Below are positions 7,427-18,144 of a stretch of 64,000 bases of DNA, in pieces. Made by a program: the position numbers and the translations under genes. The stretch's first letter is position 1. Each line of letters begins with the position of its first letter. The notes beneath the pieces are model-generated. The model was given only the letters and a program-made list of their open reading frames with translations. It ran no database searches and was not told where the DNA came from. This stretch comes from Prevotellaceae bacterium HUN156 (lineage in GTDB: Bacteria; Bacteroidota; Bacteroidia; Bacteroidales; Bacteroidaceae), in the NCBI GenBank assembly GCA_900119285.1, contig FPIT01000007.1, positions 124,001-188,000 of the forward strand. Reading direction: 5' to 3'.

Positions 7427-9016
7427 ATGACTGCAAAGCAAACCATTGAGGCTGGTAAAGCCATTCTGGGAATCGAATTCGGTTCCACACGCATCAAGGC
7501 CGTACTCATCGACCAAGAGAACAAACCCATCGCACAAGGTGCCTTCGAGTGGGAGAACCAACTCGTAGACGGACTGTGGACCTACAGCATTGATATTATC
7601 TGGAAAGGCCTGCAGGACTGCTATAGCGACCTGCGCAAAGACGTAAAGGCACAGTATGACTGCGAGATTGAGAGTCTGGCTGCTATCGGATTCTCAGCTA
7701 TGATGCATGGCTATATGGCCTTCAACGAAAAACAGGAGATTCTGGTGCCTTTCCGCACTTGGCGTAACACCAATACGGGCAAGGCCGCTGCAGAGCTCTC
7801 TGAGTTGTTCAACTATAACATTCCTCTGCGCTGGAGCATCTCACACTTGTATCAGTGCATCTTGAACGGTGATGAGCACGTGAAGAACATCAAATATCTG
7901 ACCACACTGGCTGGTTATGTGCACTGGCAGGTAACTGGTGAGTTCGTGCTGGGCGTGGGCGATGCCTCTGGTATGATTCCCGTAGATCCCGCTACCAAGA
8001 CTTATGATGCCACAATGGTGGAGAAGTTTGACAAGCTGGTGGCTCCCAAGGGCTACAGCTGGAAGCTGCTCGACATTCTGCCTAAGTCACTGAATGCTGG
8101 CGAGAACGCTGGTGTGCTGACAGTAGAGGGCGCTAAGAAGCTCGACGTATCAGGACACCTGAAGGCTGGCATACCCGTATGTCCTCCTGAGGGTGACGCT
8201 GGTACGGGTATGGTAGCAACAAATGCCGTAAAGCAGCGCACGGGTAACGTATCAGCTGGTACCTCTTCATTCTCTATGATTGTATTGGAGAAGCCACTGA
8301 GCAATCCTTACGAGATGATTGACATGGTGACCACTCCTGACGGTAGTCTGGTGGCTATGGTACACTGCAACAACTGTACCTCTGACATCAACGCATGGGT
8401 AGGACTGTTCAAGGAGTATCAGCAGTTGCTGGGCGTGCCCGTAGATATGAACGAGCTATATGGCAAGTTGTTTAACAAGGCGCTGGAGGGTGATACCGAC
8501 TGCGGTGGACTGATGGCCTACAACTATGTATCTGGTGAGCCTGTAACTGGTCTGGCTGAAGGTCGCCCCATGTTCGTCCGCTCTGCCAACGACAAGTTTA
8601 ATCTGGCTAACTTCATGCGCAGCCACCTGTATGGTGCCATCGGTGTGCTGAAGATTGGTAACGATATTCTGTTCAAGGAAGAGAAAATCAAGGTGGACCG
8701 CATCACTGGTCATGGCGGTTACTTCAAGACTGCTGGCGTAGGTCAGCGCATGCTGGCTGCTGCCCTGAACAGCCCCATCAGCGTGATGGAGACTGCAGGA
8801 GAAGGTGGCGCATGGGGTATCGCCCTGCTGGCTGGCTACCTGATTAATAAGAACGGAAAGAATCTGGCAGACTATCTCGAGGATGTGGTCTTCGCTGGCA
8901 ACACGGGCGTATCTATCGCTCCTACAGCTGAGGACGTGGCAGGCTTCGAGAAGTATATTGAAAACTACAAGCAGTGTCTGCCCATCGAGCAGGCTGCCGT
9001 TGACGCTAAGAAATAA
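7427..9016 (+). CDS. FGGY-family carbohydrate kinase (Bacteroidetes L-ribulokinase-like)
   Basis: 529 residues. The N-terminal actin-fold motif GIEFGSTRIKAVLID (residues 15-29) binds ATP phosphate, and the second lobe carries GDAGTGMVATNAV, NVSAGTSSFSM and the FGGY-signature region HGGYFKTAGVGQR. The sequence closely resembles the large FGGY proteins placed with arabinose genes in Bacteroides and proposed there as L-ribulokinase. Here no araA or araD is adjacent, so the sugar is uncertain; ribulose or xylulose are the likely options. It is the first gene of a five-gene operon: the next gene's GTG follows its stop directly. Confidence 0.8.
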   Translation: MTAKQTIEAGKAILGIEFGSTRIKAVLIDQENKPIAQGAFEWENQLVDGLWTYSIDIIWKGLQDCYSDLRKDVKAQYDCEIESLAAIGFSAMMHGYMAFNEKQEILVPFRTWRNTNTGKAAAELSELFNYNIPLRWSISHLYQCILNGDEHVKNIKYLTTLAGYVHWQVTGEFVLGVGDASGMIPVDPATKTYDATMVEKFDKLVAPKGYSWKLLDILPKSLNAGENAGVLTVEGAKKLDVSGHLKAGIPVCPPEGDAGTGMVATNAVKQRTGNVSAGTSSFSMIVLEKPLSNPYEMIDMVTTPDGSLVAMVHCNNCTSDINAWVGLFKEYQQLLGVPVDMNELYGKLFNKALEGDTDCGGLMAYNYVSGEPVTGLAEGRPMFVRSANDKFNLANFMRSHLYGAIGVLKIGNDILFKEEKIKVDRITGHGGYFKTAGVGQRMLAAALNSPISVMETAGEGGAWGIALLAGYLINKNGKNLADYLEDVVFAGNTGVSIAPTAEDVAGFEKYIENYKQCLPIEQAAVDAKK

Positions 9017-9652
9017 GTGACAAGAACTGGAGATTACAACTTTTCGGTGGTCATCGTAGCACATGACCTATCCGACACACTGGAGCGCAACCTGCCACAC
9101 TTTCTGACTGTGGCAGGAAAAGCGCACGGTGAAGTCATCGTCGTGGACGACGCCTCAACAGACGATACACCCGACGTACTGAAGAGATATAAAGCAGAGA
9201 ATGAGCACCTGTATTCCACATTCCTGCCACAGGCGGTGCGCAACACCAGCAACATACGACTGGCGATGAACATCGGTGCCAAGGCTGCCCTGTCAAAGCG
9301 CATCGTCTTTGCTGACATCACTCGCCCACCCCTCTGCGACGAATGGCTGACGGGGTTTGCTAATGGCGAGGTGACAGCGGTATATAGCAGACTAAAGCAC
9401 GGACAGCCACAGGTGACTCACCAGCTGTTTGACGACCTGCAAGAGGCTACGCCCTATGTGCTGAAAGCAGAGTGCAACGGAGGATTAGGTCATAGAGGCA
9501 GAATCTTCCGCTTTCGCAGAGGACTGTACGACGCCATTGCCGTAAACAAAGACCAAAGTACCGACATCATCAAACTCTTCGACCATCACTATAGCGCCAT
9601 GAAGCGCTTCCGCATGTGTCTGAAGATATTCATTAAAAACATGTTTGCATGA
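9017..9652 (+). CDS. GT2-family glycosyltransferase, short
   Basis: 211 residues from a GTG directly after the kinase stop; no ATG occurs before residue 84, which would cut the nucleotide-binding part. The GT-A fold start is clear: FSVVIVAHD (9-17), then IVVDDASTDDT. A second acidic motif at the usual DxD place is less clear (VFADITRPP). A membrane segment and long C-terminal region are absent, making it shorter than most GT2 enzymes. Its stop overlaps the next glycosyltransferase start by four bases. Acceptor and donor are unknown; the pairing with a GT4-type enzyme suggests assembly of a small glycan or glycolipid. Confidence 0.7.
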   Translation: MTRTGDYNFSVVIVAHDLSDTLERNLPHFLTVAGKAHGEVIVVDDASTDDTPDVLKRYKAENEHLYSTFLPQAVRNTSNIRLAMNIGAKAALSKRIVFADITRPPLCDEWLTGFANGEVTAVYSRLKHGQPQVTHQLFDDLQEATPYVLKAECNGGLGHRGRIFRFRRGLYDAIAVNKDQSTDIIKLFDHHYSAMKRFRMCLKIFIKNMFA

Positions 9653-10746
9653 AGATACTCCACTACTACGCAAGCAACGAAGTGACACTGGTGACGCAAT
9701 ATGTGAAGACACTGTGCGAAGCCATGGATGCAGAAGTGAGCAACGAGGTGACATCAAATGGGGCTGACGCTAAAGAGCGACTGACCAGTAGTCACTACGA
9801 CATACTGCACATTCACGGTTGTTGGCATTACGCTGCCTACAGAGTGGCTTGCGTGGCATGGAGAGAGAATACCCGCGTGGTCATCACACCACACGGAGAA
9901 CTGGAACCTTGGGTGGTGAAGGAAGGCTACTGGAAAGAGAAGTTGCCCAAGCGACTGCTCTTCATGAAAAGGCTGATAGAGAAAGCCTATGCCGTTATCA
10001 TCCAGGGAAAGATGGAAGAGGAGTGCATGAGAAAGCTGGGATGGAATAGCAGAACGGTTATCATCCGCAACAGCATCATCACCCACTCTATCACCCCCAA
10101 AGAGATGGCACAGCAGGTGGCACAGGTGTATCGGAAAGTGTTAGACAGCAATACGCTGGAACTGATGAGCGACGACACGAAGGATGCCCTGAGACAACTC
10201 ATCAAGGTGGGCATCACAGGCGACGAGCGCTGGTTGCAGGAGGAGCAGAAGGAGATTCACGAGCACGCCCAGTGGCGCATGCTATACTGCTATGTGTACC
10301 ACGAACAGGTGGTGGAGGTGGTGAAGCGCGGACTGCGCATCATGCGTATGGATGCTCCCTACTTCGACATTCAACAGATGCCTTGCTTTATGCCTGATGG
10401 CTATGAGCCTGCCAAGAGCATCGAGTCGGCTATCGGTATGCAATATGCTACGGAGAACGACAGACTGATGGCTACCTTCAGACATCTGAAGCGACTGGCT
10501 ATACACCACAGACTGACCATATCGCATCTGGTGGAGCTGGATAAAGAACTGAGACAGCACGACAGTGCGGAAGACCAGTTGTGCAACGCCCTGCAGGAGC
10601 GCAATCTCTATATGTTTGCAGGGCGAGTGATGCAGCTGATGCACGACCTGACAGGACTGGACGAGGGCATGATGCCCATGCCTGCCGTCAACGACCGACA
10701 GACGCGACAGCTGAGGAAACATATTGATAATCACCTAAAGATATAA
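9649..10746 (+). CDS. Glycosyltransferase with GT4-like N-terminal half
   Basis: 365 residues. The first 150 resemble the acceptor half of GT4 enzymes (DILHIHGCWHY at 54-64, then ITPHGELEPWVV and a KR/LIEKAYAVI segment). The rest does not show the expected donor-binding half with its E-x7-E motif. Instead it is a helical, charged region that I cannot assign. It may therefore be a divergent glycosyltransferase or a partner that lacks catalysis. It overlaps the GT2 gene upstream (ATGA) and lies 3 bases before fbp. Confidence 0.6.
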   Translation: MKILHYYASNEVTLVTQYVKTLCEAMDAEVSNEVTSNGADAKERLTSSHYDILHIHGCWHYAAYRVACVAWRENTRVVITPHGELEPWVVKEGYWKEKLPKRLLFMKRLIEKAYAVIIQGKMEEECMRKLGWNSRTVIIRNSIITHSITPKEMAQQVAQVYRKVLDSNTLELMSDDTKDALRQLIKVGITGDERWLQEEQKEIHEHAQWRMLYCYVYHEQVVEVVKRGLRIMRMDAPYFDIQQMPCFMPDGYEPAKSIESAIGMQYATENDRLMATFRHLKRLAIHHRLTISHLVELDKELRQHDSAEDQLCNALQERNLYMFAGRVMQLMHDLTGLDEGMMPMPAVNDRQTRQLRKHIDNHLKI

Positions 10747-10749
10747 GGT

Positions 10750-12729
10750 ATGAAAAAAACGTTTTCGGAAAGCGACATGCACTATCTGCGCTTATTGTCT
10801 ACATCATTCCCTACCATCGCTGCCGCTGCTACCGAGATTATCAATCTGGAGGCAATTCTACATCTGCCAAAGGGTACGGAGCACTTTCTCGCTGACCTAC
10901 ACGGAGAGAGCGCTGCCTTTAAGCACGTTATCAAGAATGCATCAGGAAACATTCGACGCAAGGTGAGCGAGCTGTTTGCTGGTGACATAAGAGATAAAGA
11001 GCGTAGAGAATTGTGTACGCTCATCTATTATCCTGAAGAAAAACTGGAACTGATAAAGGCTACCGAGTCTGACGATCTGGACGACTGGTATCACATCACC
11101 ATACACCGACTGGTGGCTGTATGCAGAGACGTGTCTTCGAAATATACTCGTTCGAAGGTGCGCAAATCGCTGCCAGAGGACTTTGCGTATATCATTGAGG
11201 AACTATTGCACGAGCGCACTGACGACAGTGACAAGGCTGCCTACGTGAGCGTGATTGTAGATACGATTATCTCTACTGGTCGTGCTGACGATTTTATCAT
11301 TGCGCTGTGTAACGTGATTCAGCGCCTGTCTATCGACCAGCTGCACATCTTAGGTGACATCTACGACCGCGGACCAGGTGCACACATCATTCTGGACACC
11401 ATGAAGCAATACCACTCGTGGGATATCCAGTGGGGCAACCACGATATCTTGTGGATGGGTGCTGGAGCTGGCAACAACGCTTGCATCTGTAATGTGCTGA
11501 GACTCTCGCTGCGCTATGCCAATTTGGCTACCGTAGAGGAAGCATACGGCATCAATCTGGTGCCACTGGCTACCTTCGCAATGGAGGTGTATGGCGACGA
11601 CCCTTGCGAGGAGTTTATGCCTCACCTGATGGCTGGCAACACGATGGAAGAGAAGTATATCAAGCTGACAGCACAGATGCACAAGGCCATTGCCGTTATC
11701 CAGTTTAAGAAGGAGGCACAAATCTTTAAGCGTCGCCCAGAATGGGGCATGCAAGACCGCTGCCTGTTAGACCATATAGACTATGAGCGTGGAGTATGCG
11801 TGATAGACGGCAAGGAGTATGAGATGCGCTCTAACAACTTCCCCACCATCAACCCAGAGAATCCTTGCGAGTTGACGCCAGAGGAGCACCAGCTGATGGA
11901 GCGCCTGCATCACTCATTCCGCGTGAGTGAGAAGTTGCAAAAGCACATCAAGATGTTGTTGTCACATGGTTGTATGTATACCATCTGCAACCAAAACTTG
12001 CTGTTCCACGCCTCTTGTCCGCTGAACGAAGACGGAAGTCTGAAGGAGGTGGAGCTGTATGACGGCAAGCGCTATAGTGGCAAAGAACTGATGCATAACA
12101 TCGGAATGATGGTAAGAGCAGCTTTCGAGAACGATACTGACAGGGATTTGCGACTCTACGCACGCGACTACTTCTTATATTTATGGTGTGGCAAGGATTC
12201 GCCCTTGTTCGACAAGTCGAAAATGGCTACCTTTGAGCGCTATTTCCTGACAGATAAGGAGACCTTCAAGGAGGAGAAAGGCTACTACTTCCAGTTGCGC
12301 GACTCGGAGGAAGTGTGCGACAGAATACTGGATGCCTTCGGAGTGAAAGGCGACAACAGACATATCATCAATGGCCACGTGCCCGTGCATGCTTCGAAGG
12401 GTGAGAATCCTATCAAGGCGAATGGTAAACTGATGGTGATAGATGGTGGTTTCTCGGAGGCTTACCACTCTACTACAGGCATTGCCGGATACACGCTGGT
12501 TTACCATAGCCGAGGATTCCAACTTGTTCAGCACGAACCATTTACCAGTGCATCAGAAGCCATCGAAAAAGGTACGGATATTAAGTCTACCACCCAACTC
12601 GTAGAGCTATCTGCTCACCGTATGCTGGTGGCTGATACCGATCGTGGTGCTGAGTTGCGCGAACAGATTGAAGACCTGCGCCAGCTGCTCTACGCTTATC
12701 GTCACGGCATCATTAAAGAAGAGAAATGA
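10750..12729 (+). CDS. fbp: Fructose-1,6-bisphosphatase, class III
   Basis: 659 residues, the usual length of class III (Firmicutes-type, PF06874) enzymes. Metallophosphatase motifs appear in order: FLADLHGE (about 42-49), GDIYDRG (about 203), WGNHD (about 227) and NGHVPVHA (about 540). The enzyme hydrolyses fructose-1,6-bisphosphate to fructose-6-phosphate in gluconeogenesis, in the cytoplasm. It is embedded in an operon with glycosyltransferases and a short HPPK-like protein; its stop overlaps the next start by four bases. That context would link sugar-phosphate supply to glycan building, but may also be incidental. Confidence 0.95.
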   Translation: MKKTFSESDMHYLRLLSTSFPTIAAAATEIINLEAILHLPKGTEHFLADLHGESAAFKHVIKNASGNIRRKVSELFAGDIRDKERRELCTLIYYPEEKLELIKATESDDLDDWYHITIHRLVAVCRDVSSKYTRSKVRKSLPEDFAYIIEELLHERTDDSDKAAYVSVIVDTIISTGRADDFIIALCNVIQRLSIDQLHILGDIYDRGPGAHIILDTMKQYHSWDIQWGNHDILWMGAGAGNNACICNVLRLSLRYANLATVEEAYGINLVPLATFAMEVYGDDPCEEFMPHLMAGNTMEEKYIKLTAQMHKAIAVIQFKKEAQIFKRRPEWGMQDRCLLDHIDYERGVCVIDGKEYEMRSNNFPTINPENPCELTPEEHQLMERLHHSFRVSEKLQKHIKMLLSHGCMYTICNQNLLFHASCPLNEDGSLKEVELYDGKRYSGKELMHNIGMMVRAAFENDTDRDLRLYARDYFLYLWCGKDSPLFDKSKMATFERYFLTDKETFKEEKGYYFQLRDSEEVCDRILDAFGVKGDNRHIINGHVPVHASKGENPIKANGKLMVIDGGFSEAYHSTTGIAGYTLVYHSRGFQLVQHEPFTSASEAIEKGTDIKSTTQLVELSAHRMLVADTDRGAELREQIEDLRQLLYAYRHGIIKEEK

Positions 12730-13079
12730 AGCACAAAGTCATCATCGCATTAGGCTCAAATTATTTGCAGGCAGTACATATCCGCTGGGCGTCAGAACGA
12801 CTGGCCCACCTACTCGACGACTGCCATTATAGCCGTATGCTATGGACTGCCGACGTGAAAGGTAGTGGGAAGTGGTATATGAACCGACTCGTAGCAGGCT
12901 CTACAACACTATCTGCAGAACAACTTCAGCAGTTATTGAAAGAGACGGAAGCCGAGACAGGAAGAAGTCACAAAAGGGTTACAATAGACCTCGACCTGAT
13001 GCAGTATGACAGCCAGCGATATCACGAAAAAGACTGGCAGCGTAGATATATCACAGACATCATTAACGACATATTATAG
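12726..13079 (+). CDS. Short HPPK-like protein (6-hydroxymethyl-dihydropterin pyrophosphokinase family)
   Basis: 117 residues against about 160 for FolK. The N-terminal IALGSN (7-12), the YMNRLV block (about 56), the E-x-GR segment and the metal-binding IDLDLMQYD (85-93) are recognisable, so both catalytic Asp are present. The C-terminal 40 residues of the family and the Pro-rich loop before the YxN block are missing. It may be a minimal HPPK or a relative with a different substrate. It overlaps the fbp stop by four bases and ends the operon. Confidence 0.65.
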   Translation: MKHKVIIALGSNYLQAVHIRWASERLAHLLDDCHYSRMLWTADVKGSGKWYMNRLVAGSTTLSAEQLQQLLKETEAETGRSHKRVTIDLDLMQYDSQRYHEKDWQRRYITDIINDIL

Positions 13080-13120
13080 AAATAGTTACGTAAAAAGTAG
13101 CATATCTCGGTTTTTTTTAC

Positions 13121-13128
13121 TACCTTTG
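13121..13128 (+). promoter_or_regulatory. -7 box of the ABC-F gene
   Basis: TACCTTTG, 34 bases before the ATG at 13163. No clear TTTG -33 box was seen at the right spacing. Confidence 0.65.
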
Positions 13129-13147
13129 CAGCCGCAAATTATAATAA

Positions 13148-14776
<1,629 letters not shown>

Positions 14777-14908
14777 CAAGTTGAAAGTTGAAAGTTGATG
14801 TTTCACATCGAGCCTGCTCACGCTCGGCATAGTTCAAAACTCGTTTTGACTCTGCTCTCGCTTAATCGCAGCCTTCAATGTTCAATATTCAATGTTCAAT
14901 GTTGAATA
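14777..14908. repeat. Low-complexity spacer of TTGAAA/TTCAATGTTCAAT repeats
   Basis: Between the ABC-F gene and the grpE promoter lie short direct repeats (GTTGAAA twice) and an alternating TTCAATATTCAATGTTCAATGTT block. Similar material occurs at 44510-44544, 47725-47751 and inside codons at 41845-41885. No gene is seen. Confidence 0.55.
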
Positions 14909-14924
14909 TGGCACAGTATTTGCA
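14909..14924 (+). promoter_or_regulatory. Sigma-54-type promoter of grpE-dnaJ
   Basis: TGGCAC at 14909-14914, five bases, then TTGCA at 14920-14924: an exact fit to the -24/-12 consensus TGGCAC-N5-TTGCA, 27 bases before the grpE ATG. No TAnnTTTG box is present in the same spacer. No enhancer-binding activator gene lies nearby. Confidence 0.6.
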
Positions 14925-14951
14925 TAGAAGGCAGAAAAAAACTGTAACGCT

Positions 14952-15524
14952 ATGAAAGAAGAAGAAAAGATTAATCAGGAAGAAATCCTAGAGAACGAAG
15001 AAGCTCAGGAGACTGCTGAGACTTCAGAAAATACAGATAAGCAAGAAACTAAAGAGAAGCCTGCTGAGGAGAAAGACCCTCTAGAGGCTGCTCAGGAAGA
15101 GATTGAGCAACTGAAGACACAGATGCTCTATAAGACTGCAGAGTTTGACAATTTCCGCAAGCGCACACTGAAGGAGAAGCAAGAACTTAGACTTAATGGT
15201 AGCGAAAGTGCCATCACTGCCGTACTCCCTATCATTGACGATATGGAGCGCGCTATCGAGAACGGTGCTAAGACAGACGATCCTGCCGTATTGCGCGAAG
15301 GTATGGAACTGATATACAACAAGTTTATCAAGGCCCTCGAAGGTTTGGGCGTCAAGAAGATTGATACAGAAGACGCTGACTTCAACACAGACCTGCACGA
15401 AGCGGTGGCTATGGTGCCAGGTATGGGCGACGATAAGAAAGGTAAGGTAATTGACTGTCTGCAGGCAGGCTATCAGTTGAACGATAAAGTAATTCGCCAC
15501 GCCAAAGTGGCAGTAGGACAGTAA
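14952..15524 (+). CDS. grpE: Nucleotide exchange factor GrpE
   Basis: 190 residues. A long acidic N-terminal helix (1-60) is followed by the GrpE coiled coil with [17 protein letters not shown] (61-77) and the beta-domain with [19 protein letters not shown] and the closing [11 protein letters not shown]. GrpE releases ADP from DnaK in the cytoplasm. Its stop overlaps the dnaJ start by one base (TAATG), so the two are co-translated; dnaK is not in the window. Transcription probably starts from the sigma-54-type promoter upstream. Confidence 0.95.
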   Translation: MKEEEKINQEEILENEEAQETAETSENTDKQETKEKPAEEKDPLEAAQEEIEQLKTQMLYKTAEFDNFRKRTLKEKQELRLNGSESAITAVLPIIDDMERAIENGAKTDDPAVLREGMELIYNKFIKALEGLGVKKIDTEDADFNTDLHEAVAMVPGMGDDKKGKVIDCLQAGYQLNDKVIRHAKVAVGQ

Positions 15525-16684
15525 TGGCACAGAAGAGAGACTACTACGAGGTGCTTGGTGTTGACAAGAACGCCACTGAAGATCAGATAAAAAAGGCATA
15601 TCGCACCATCGCCATCAAATATCACCCAGACCGCAATCCTGGTAACAAGGAGGCTGAGGAGAAGTTTAAAGAGGCTGCAGAAGCCTACGACGTATTGCAT
15701 GACCCACAGAAGCGTCAGCAGTATGACCAGTTCGGATTTAACGGACCCAATATGGGTGGCGGAGGATTCGGTGGCTTCGGTGGCGCATCAATGAACATGG
15801 ATGACATCTTCTCTATGTTTGGCGACATCTTCGGTGGTCACGCTGGTGGTTTTGGAGGCTTTGGCGGTAGTCGTGGTCCTCAGAAGCATCGCGGTTCAGA
15901 TCTTCGCCTGAAGGTGAAGCTCTCACTGGAGGAGGTGGCACACGGCGTTACCAAGAAGTTTAAGGTGCGCAAAGACATCACCTGCTCTCACTGTCATGGC
16001 AGTGGTGCCGAAGCTGGCAGCACAAACGACCAGTGTCCTACATGTCATGGTTCTGGATATATCGTTCACACCACACAGAGCATCTTCGGAATGATGCAGA
16101 CACAGGGCGTTTGTCCTACTTGTGGTGGCGAGGGTACTGTTATCAAGAACAAGTGTCACGAGTGTTCTGGTACTGGTGTCGTGAAAGGCGAGGAAGTAGT
16201 AGAAATCAATATCCCTGCTGGTGTAGCAGAGGGAATGATTGTCAACGTTCCTGGCAAGGGTAACGCTGGAAGACATAAAGGCACTAATGGCGATATCCAA
16301 GTATTTATCGAAGAAGAACCGAACGAGACCTTTATTCGTGACGGAAAAGACTTAATATACAACTTGCTACTTGATTTCCCAACAGCAGCGTTGGGCGGAG
16401 AGGTGGAGATTCCCACTGTAGAAGGTAACAAGTTGAAGGTAAAGATGGAACCTGGCACACAGCCTGGCAAGACCATGCGCCTGCGTGGCAAAGGACTACC
16501 CGCCGTACAAGGATATGGACATGGTACTGGCGACCTCGTAGTGAACGTTAGCGTATATGTTCCAAAGACCTTGACGAAGGAAGAGAAGACTGCCATAGAA
16601 CAATTCCGCGACAGCGACAGCTTTAAGGGCGACGCAGCAACAAAGCGTTCTATCTTCCAGAAATTCAAGAATTACTTTAATTAA
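15524..16684 (+). CDS. dnaJ: Chaperone DnaJ
   Basis: 386 residues with all type I DnaJ parts: J domain with HPD (KYHPDRNPG, about 27-35), a Gly/Phe-rich segment (about 75-115), and a zinc domain with four CxxCxGxG copies ([32 protein letters not shown]; about 150-220). The two C-terminal beta-barrel domains follow. It delivers unfolded clients to DnaK and stimulates its ATPase. It is translationally coupled to grpE. Confidence 0.96.
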   Translation: MAQKRDYYEVLGVDKNATEDQIKKAYRTIAIKYHPDRNPGNKEAEEKFKEAAEAYDVLHDPQKRQQYDQFGFNGPNMGGGGFGGFGGASMNMDDIFSMFGDIFGGHAGGFGGFGGSRGPQKHRGSDLRLKVKLSLEEVAHGVTKKFKVRKDITCSHCHGSGAEAGSTNDQCPTCHGSGYIVHTTQSIFGMMQTQGVCPTCGGEGTVIKNKCHECSGTGVVKGEEVVEINIPAGVAEGMIVNVPGKGNAGRHKGTNGDIQVFIEEEPNETFIRDGKDLIYNLLLDFPTAALGGEVEIPTVEGNKLKVKMEPGTQPGKTMRLRGKGLPAVQGYGHGTGDLVVNVSVYVPKTLTKEEKTAIEQFRDSDSFKGDAATKRSIFQKFKNYFN

Positions 16685-16720
16685 GGAATTGAGGAAAGAG
16701 GGAGTAAAGGAGAAAAAGAG

Positions 16721-18037
16721 ATGAACTACCAAGAAACATGCGAATATCTTTTTAACCAAATGCCGATGTTCGAAAGACAAGGTGCATCAGGCTATAAGGA
16801 AGGGCTTACCAATACCCACTTAATAGACGAGCACTTGGGACATCCGCACAAATCCTATGCCACAATCCATATTGCTGGCACCAATGGAAAAGGTTCATGT
16901 TCGCATACTATTGCCTCCATTCTACAAGAATGTGGCTACAAGGTGGGACTTTACACCTCTCCTCACTTAGTGGATTTCCGTGAGCGTATTCGTATCAATG
17001 GCAAGCCCATCAGCGAATTGTATGTCACTCAATTTGTTGAGAAAGAGCGAGCATTCCTGGAGCCATTGCATCCTTCTTTCTTTGAGGTAACAACAGCTAT
17101 GGCCTTCCAGTATTTCAAAGACCAACAGGTAGACGTCGCAGTTATCGAGGTTGGTCTGGGAGGACGCCTTGACTGTACGAACATCATCACCCCTATCCTA
17201 TCCATCATCACCAATATCAGTTTTGACCACACCCAGTTCTTAGGTGACACCTTGGCAAAGATTGCAGGTGAGAAGGCAGGAATCATCAAAAAGGGAGTTC
17301 CCGTAGTGATTGGTGAAGCCAACGATGAAACACGCCCTGTATTTGAAGCCAAAGCTAAAAAAGTGGGAGCTCCTATTACCTTCGCAGAGGATGAGCCTGA
17401 AATCTTAAGAGCAGAGCCATTACTTGGTGGAGGTATGCAGTATTTCACCAAACACAATAGAGTGCTACAAGGCGATTTGGGCGGTTGCTATCAGGAAAAG
17501 AATATGAATACCGTCTTGATTGCATCCTTTGTGCTGGCTCAATTGGGATATTTCTGCCTCTGTGACAAGTCTGAGAACTTTGACAAGTGTCTGAACGAGA
17601 TACAACAGGCAGTAGGAAATGTGGCAGGAAATACTGGCCTCATGGGACGCTGGCAAATTATTCAACAGACACCAAAAGTAGTATGTGATACAGGTCACAA
17701 TGTTGGCGGATGGAAGTATTTGTCTGAACAACTGAAACAACAACAGTGCAATCAGATGCATATCATCTTTGGTATGGTTAACGACAAAGACCTTGATGGC
17801 GTACTGAAAATGTTGCCAAAGAAGGCCATCTACTATTTTACCAAAGCAGACAACAAACGTGCACTCAGCGAGAGCGCCTTACAATTACAAGCCATGAAAT
17901 ACGGGCTAAACGGAGACATTTATCCATCTGTACATGAAGCATATACAGCATGTATAAAGAATGCGGGACATGATGATTTCGTATTCGTTGGAGGAAGTTC
18001 CTATATTGTTGGCGATTTTCTGAAAAGTCTCAATTAG
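16721..18037 (+). CDS. folC: Dihydrofolate synthase/folylpolyglutamate synthase
   Basis: 438 residues of the Mur-ligase-like family. Visible motifs are the P-loop HIAGTNGKGS (about 46-55), TSPHL, EVGLGGRLDCTN, the SFDHTQFLGDT..IAGEKAGIIK block and, in the C-terminal domain, DTGHNVGG (usually DGAHNP). It adds glutamate to dihydropteroate and to folates in the cytoplasm. It begins 36 bases after dnaJ and is probably read from the same transcript, although a weak internal promoter is possible. Confidence 0.92.
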   Translation: MNYQETCEYLFNQMPMFERQGASGYKEGLTNTHLIDEHLGHPHKSYATIHIAGTNGKGSCSHTIASILQECGYKVGLYTSPHLVDFRERIRINGKPISELYVTQFVEKERAFLEPLHPSFFEVTTAMAFQYFKDQQVDVAVIEVGLGGRLDCTNIITPILSIITNISFDHTQFLGDTLAKIAGEKAGIIKKGVPVVIGEANDETRPVFEAKAKKVGAPITFAEDEPEILRAEPLLGGGMQYFTKHNRVLQGDLGGCYQEKNMNTVLIASFVLAQLGYFCLCDKSENFDKCLNEIQQAVGNVAGNTGLMGRWQIIQQTPKVVCDTGHNVGGWKYLSEQLKQQQCNQMHIIFGMVNDKDLDGVLKMLPKKAIYYFTKADNKRALSESALQLQAMKYGLNGDIYPSVHEAYTACIKNAGHDDFVFVGGSSYIVGDFLKSLN

Positions 18038-18144
18038 TTGTTTTTAACATTCCATTAAGCGTTTTTTTCCTTACATCATTCGTCATTCTCATTTTTTTTT
18101 GGTTACTTTGCATGTAGATTTTCGTAACTAAAAACGAATTAGGT

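Noticed and set aside
8456..9064. 202-codon frame antisense to the FGGY kinase
   Set aside because: Complete overlap with a strongly conserved gene; its codon pattern is the mirror of that gene and it has no promoter of its own.
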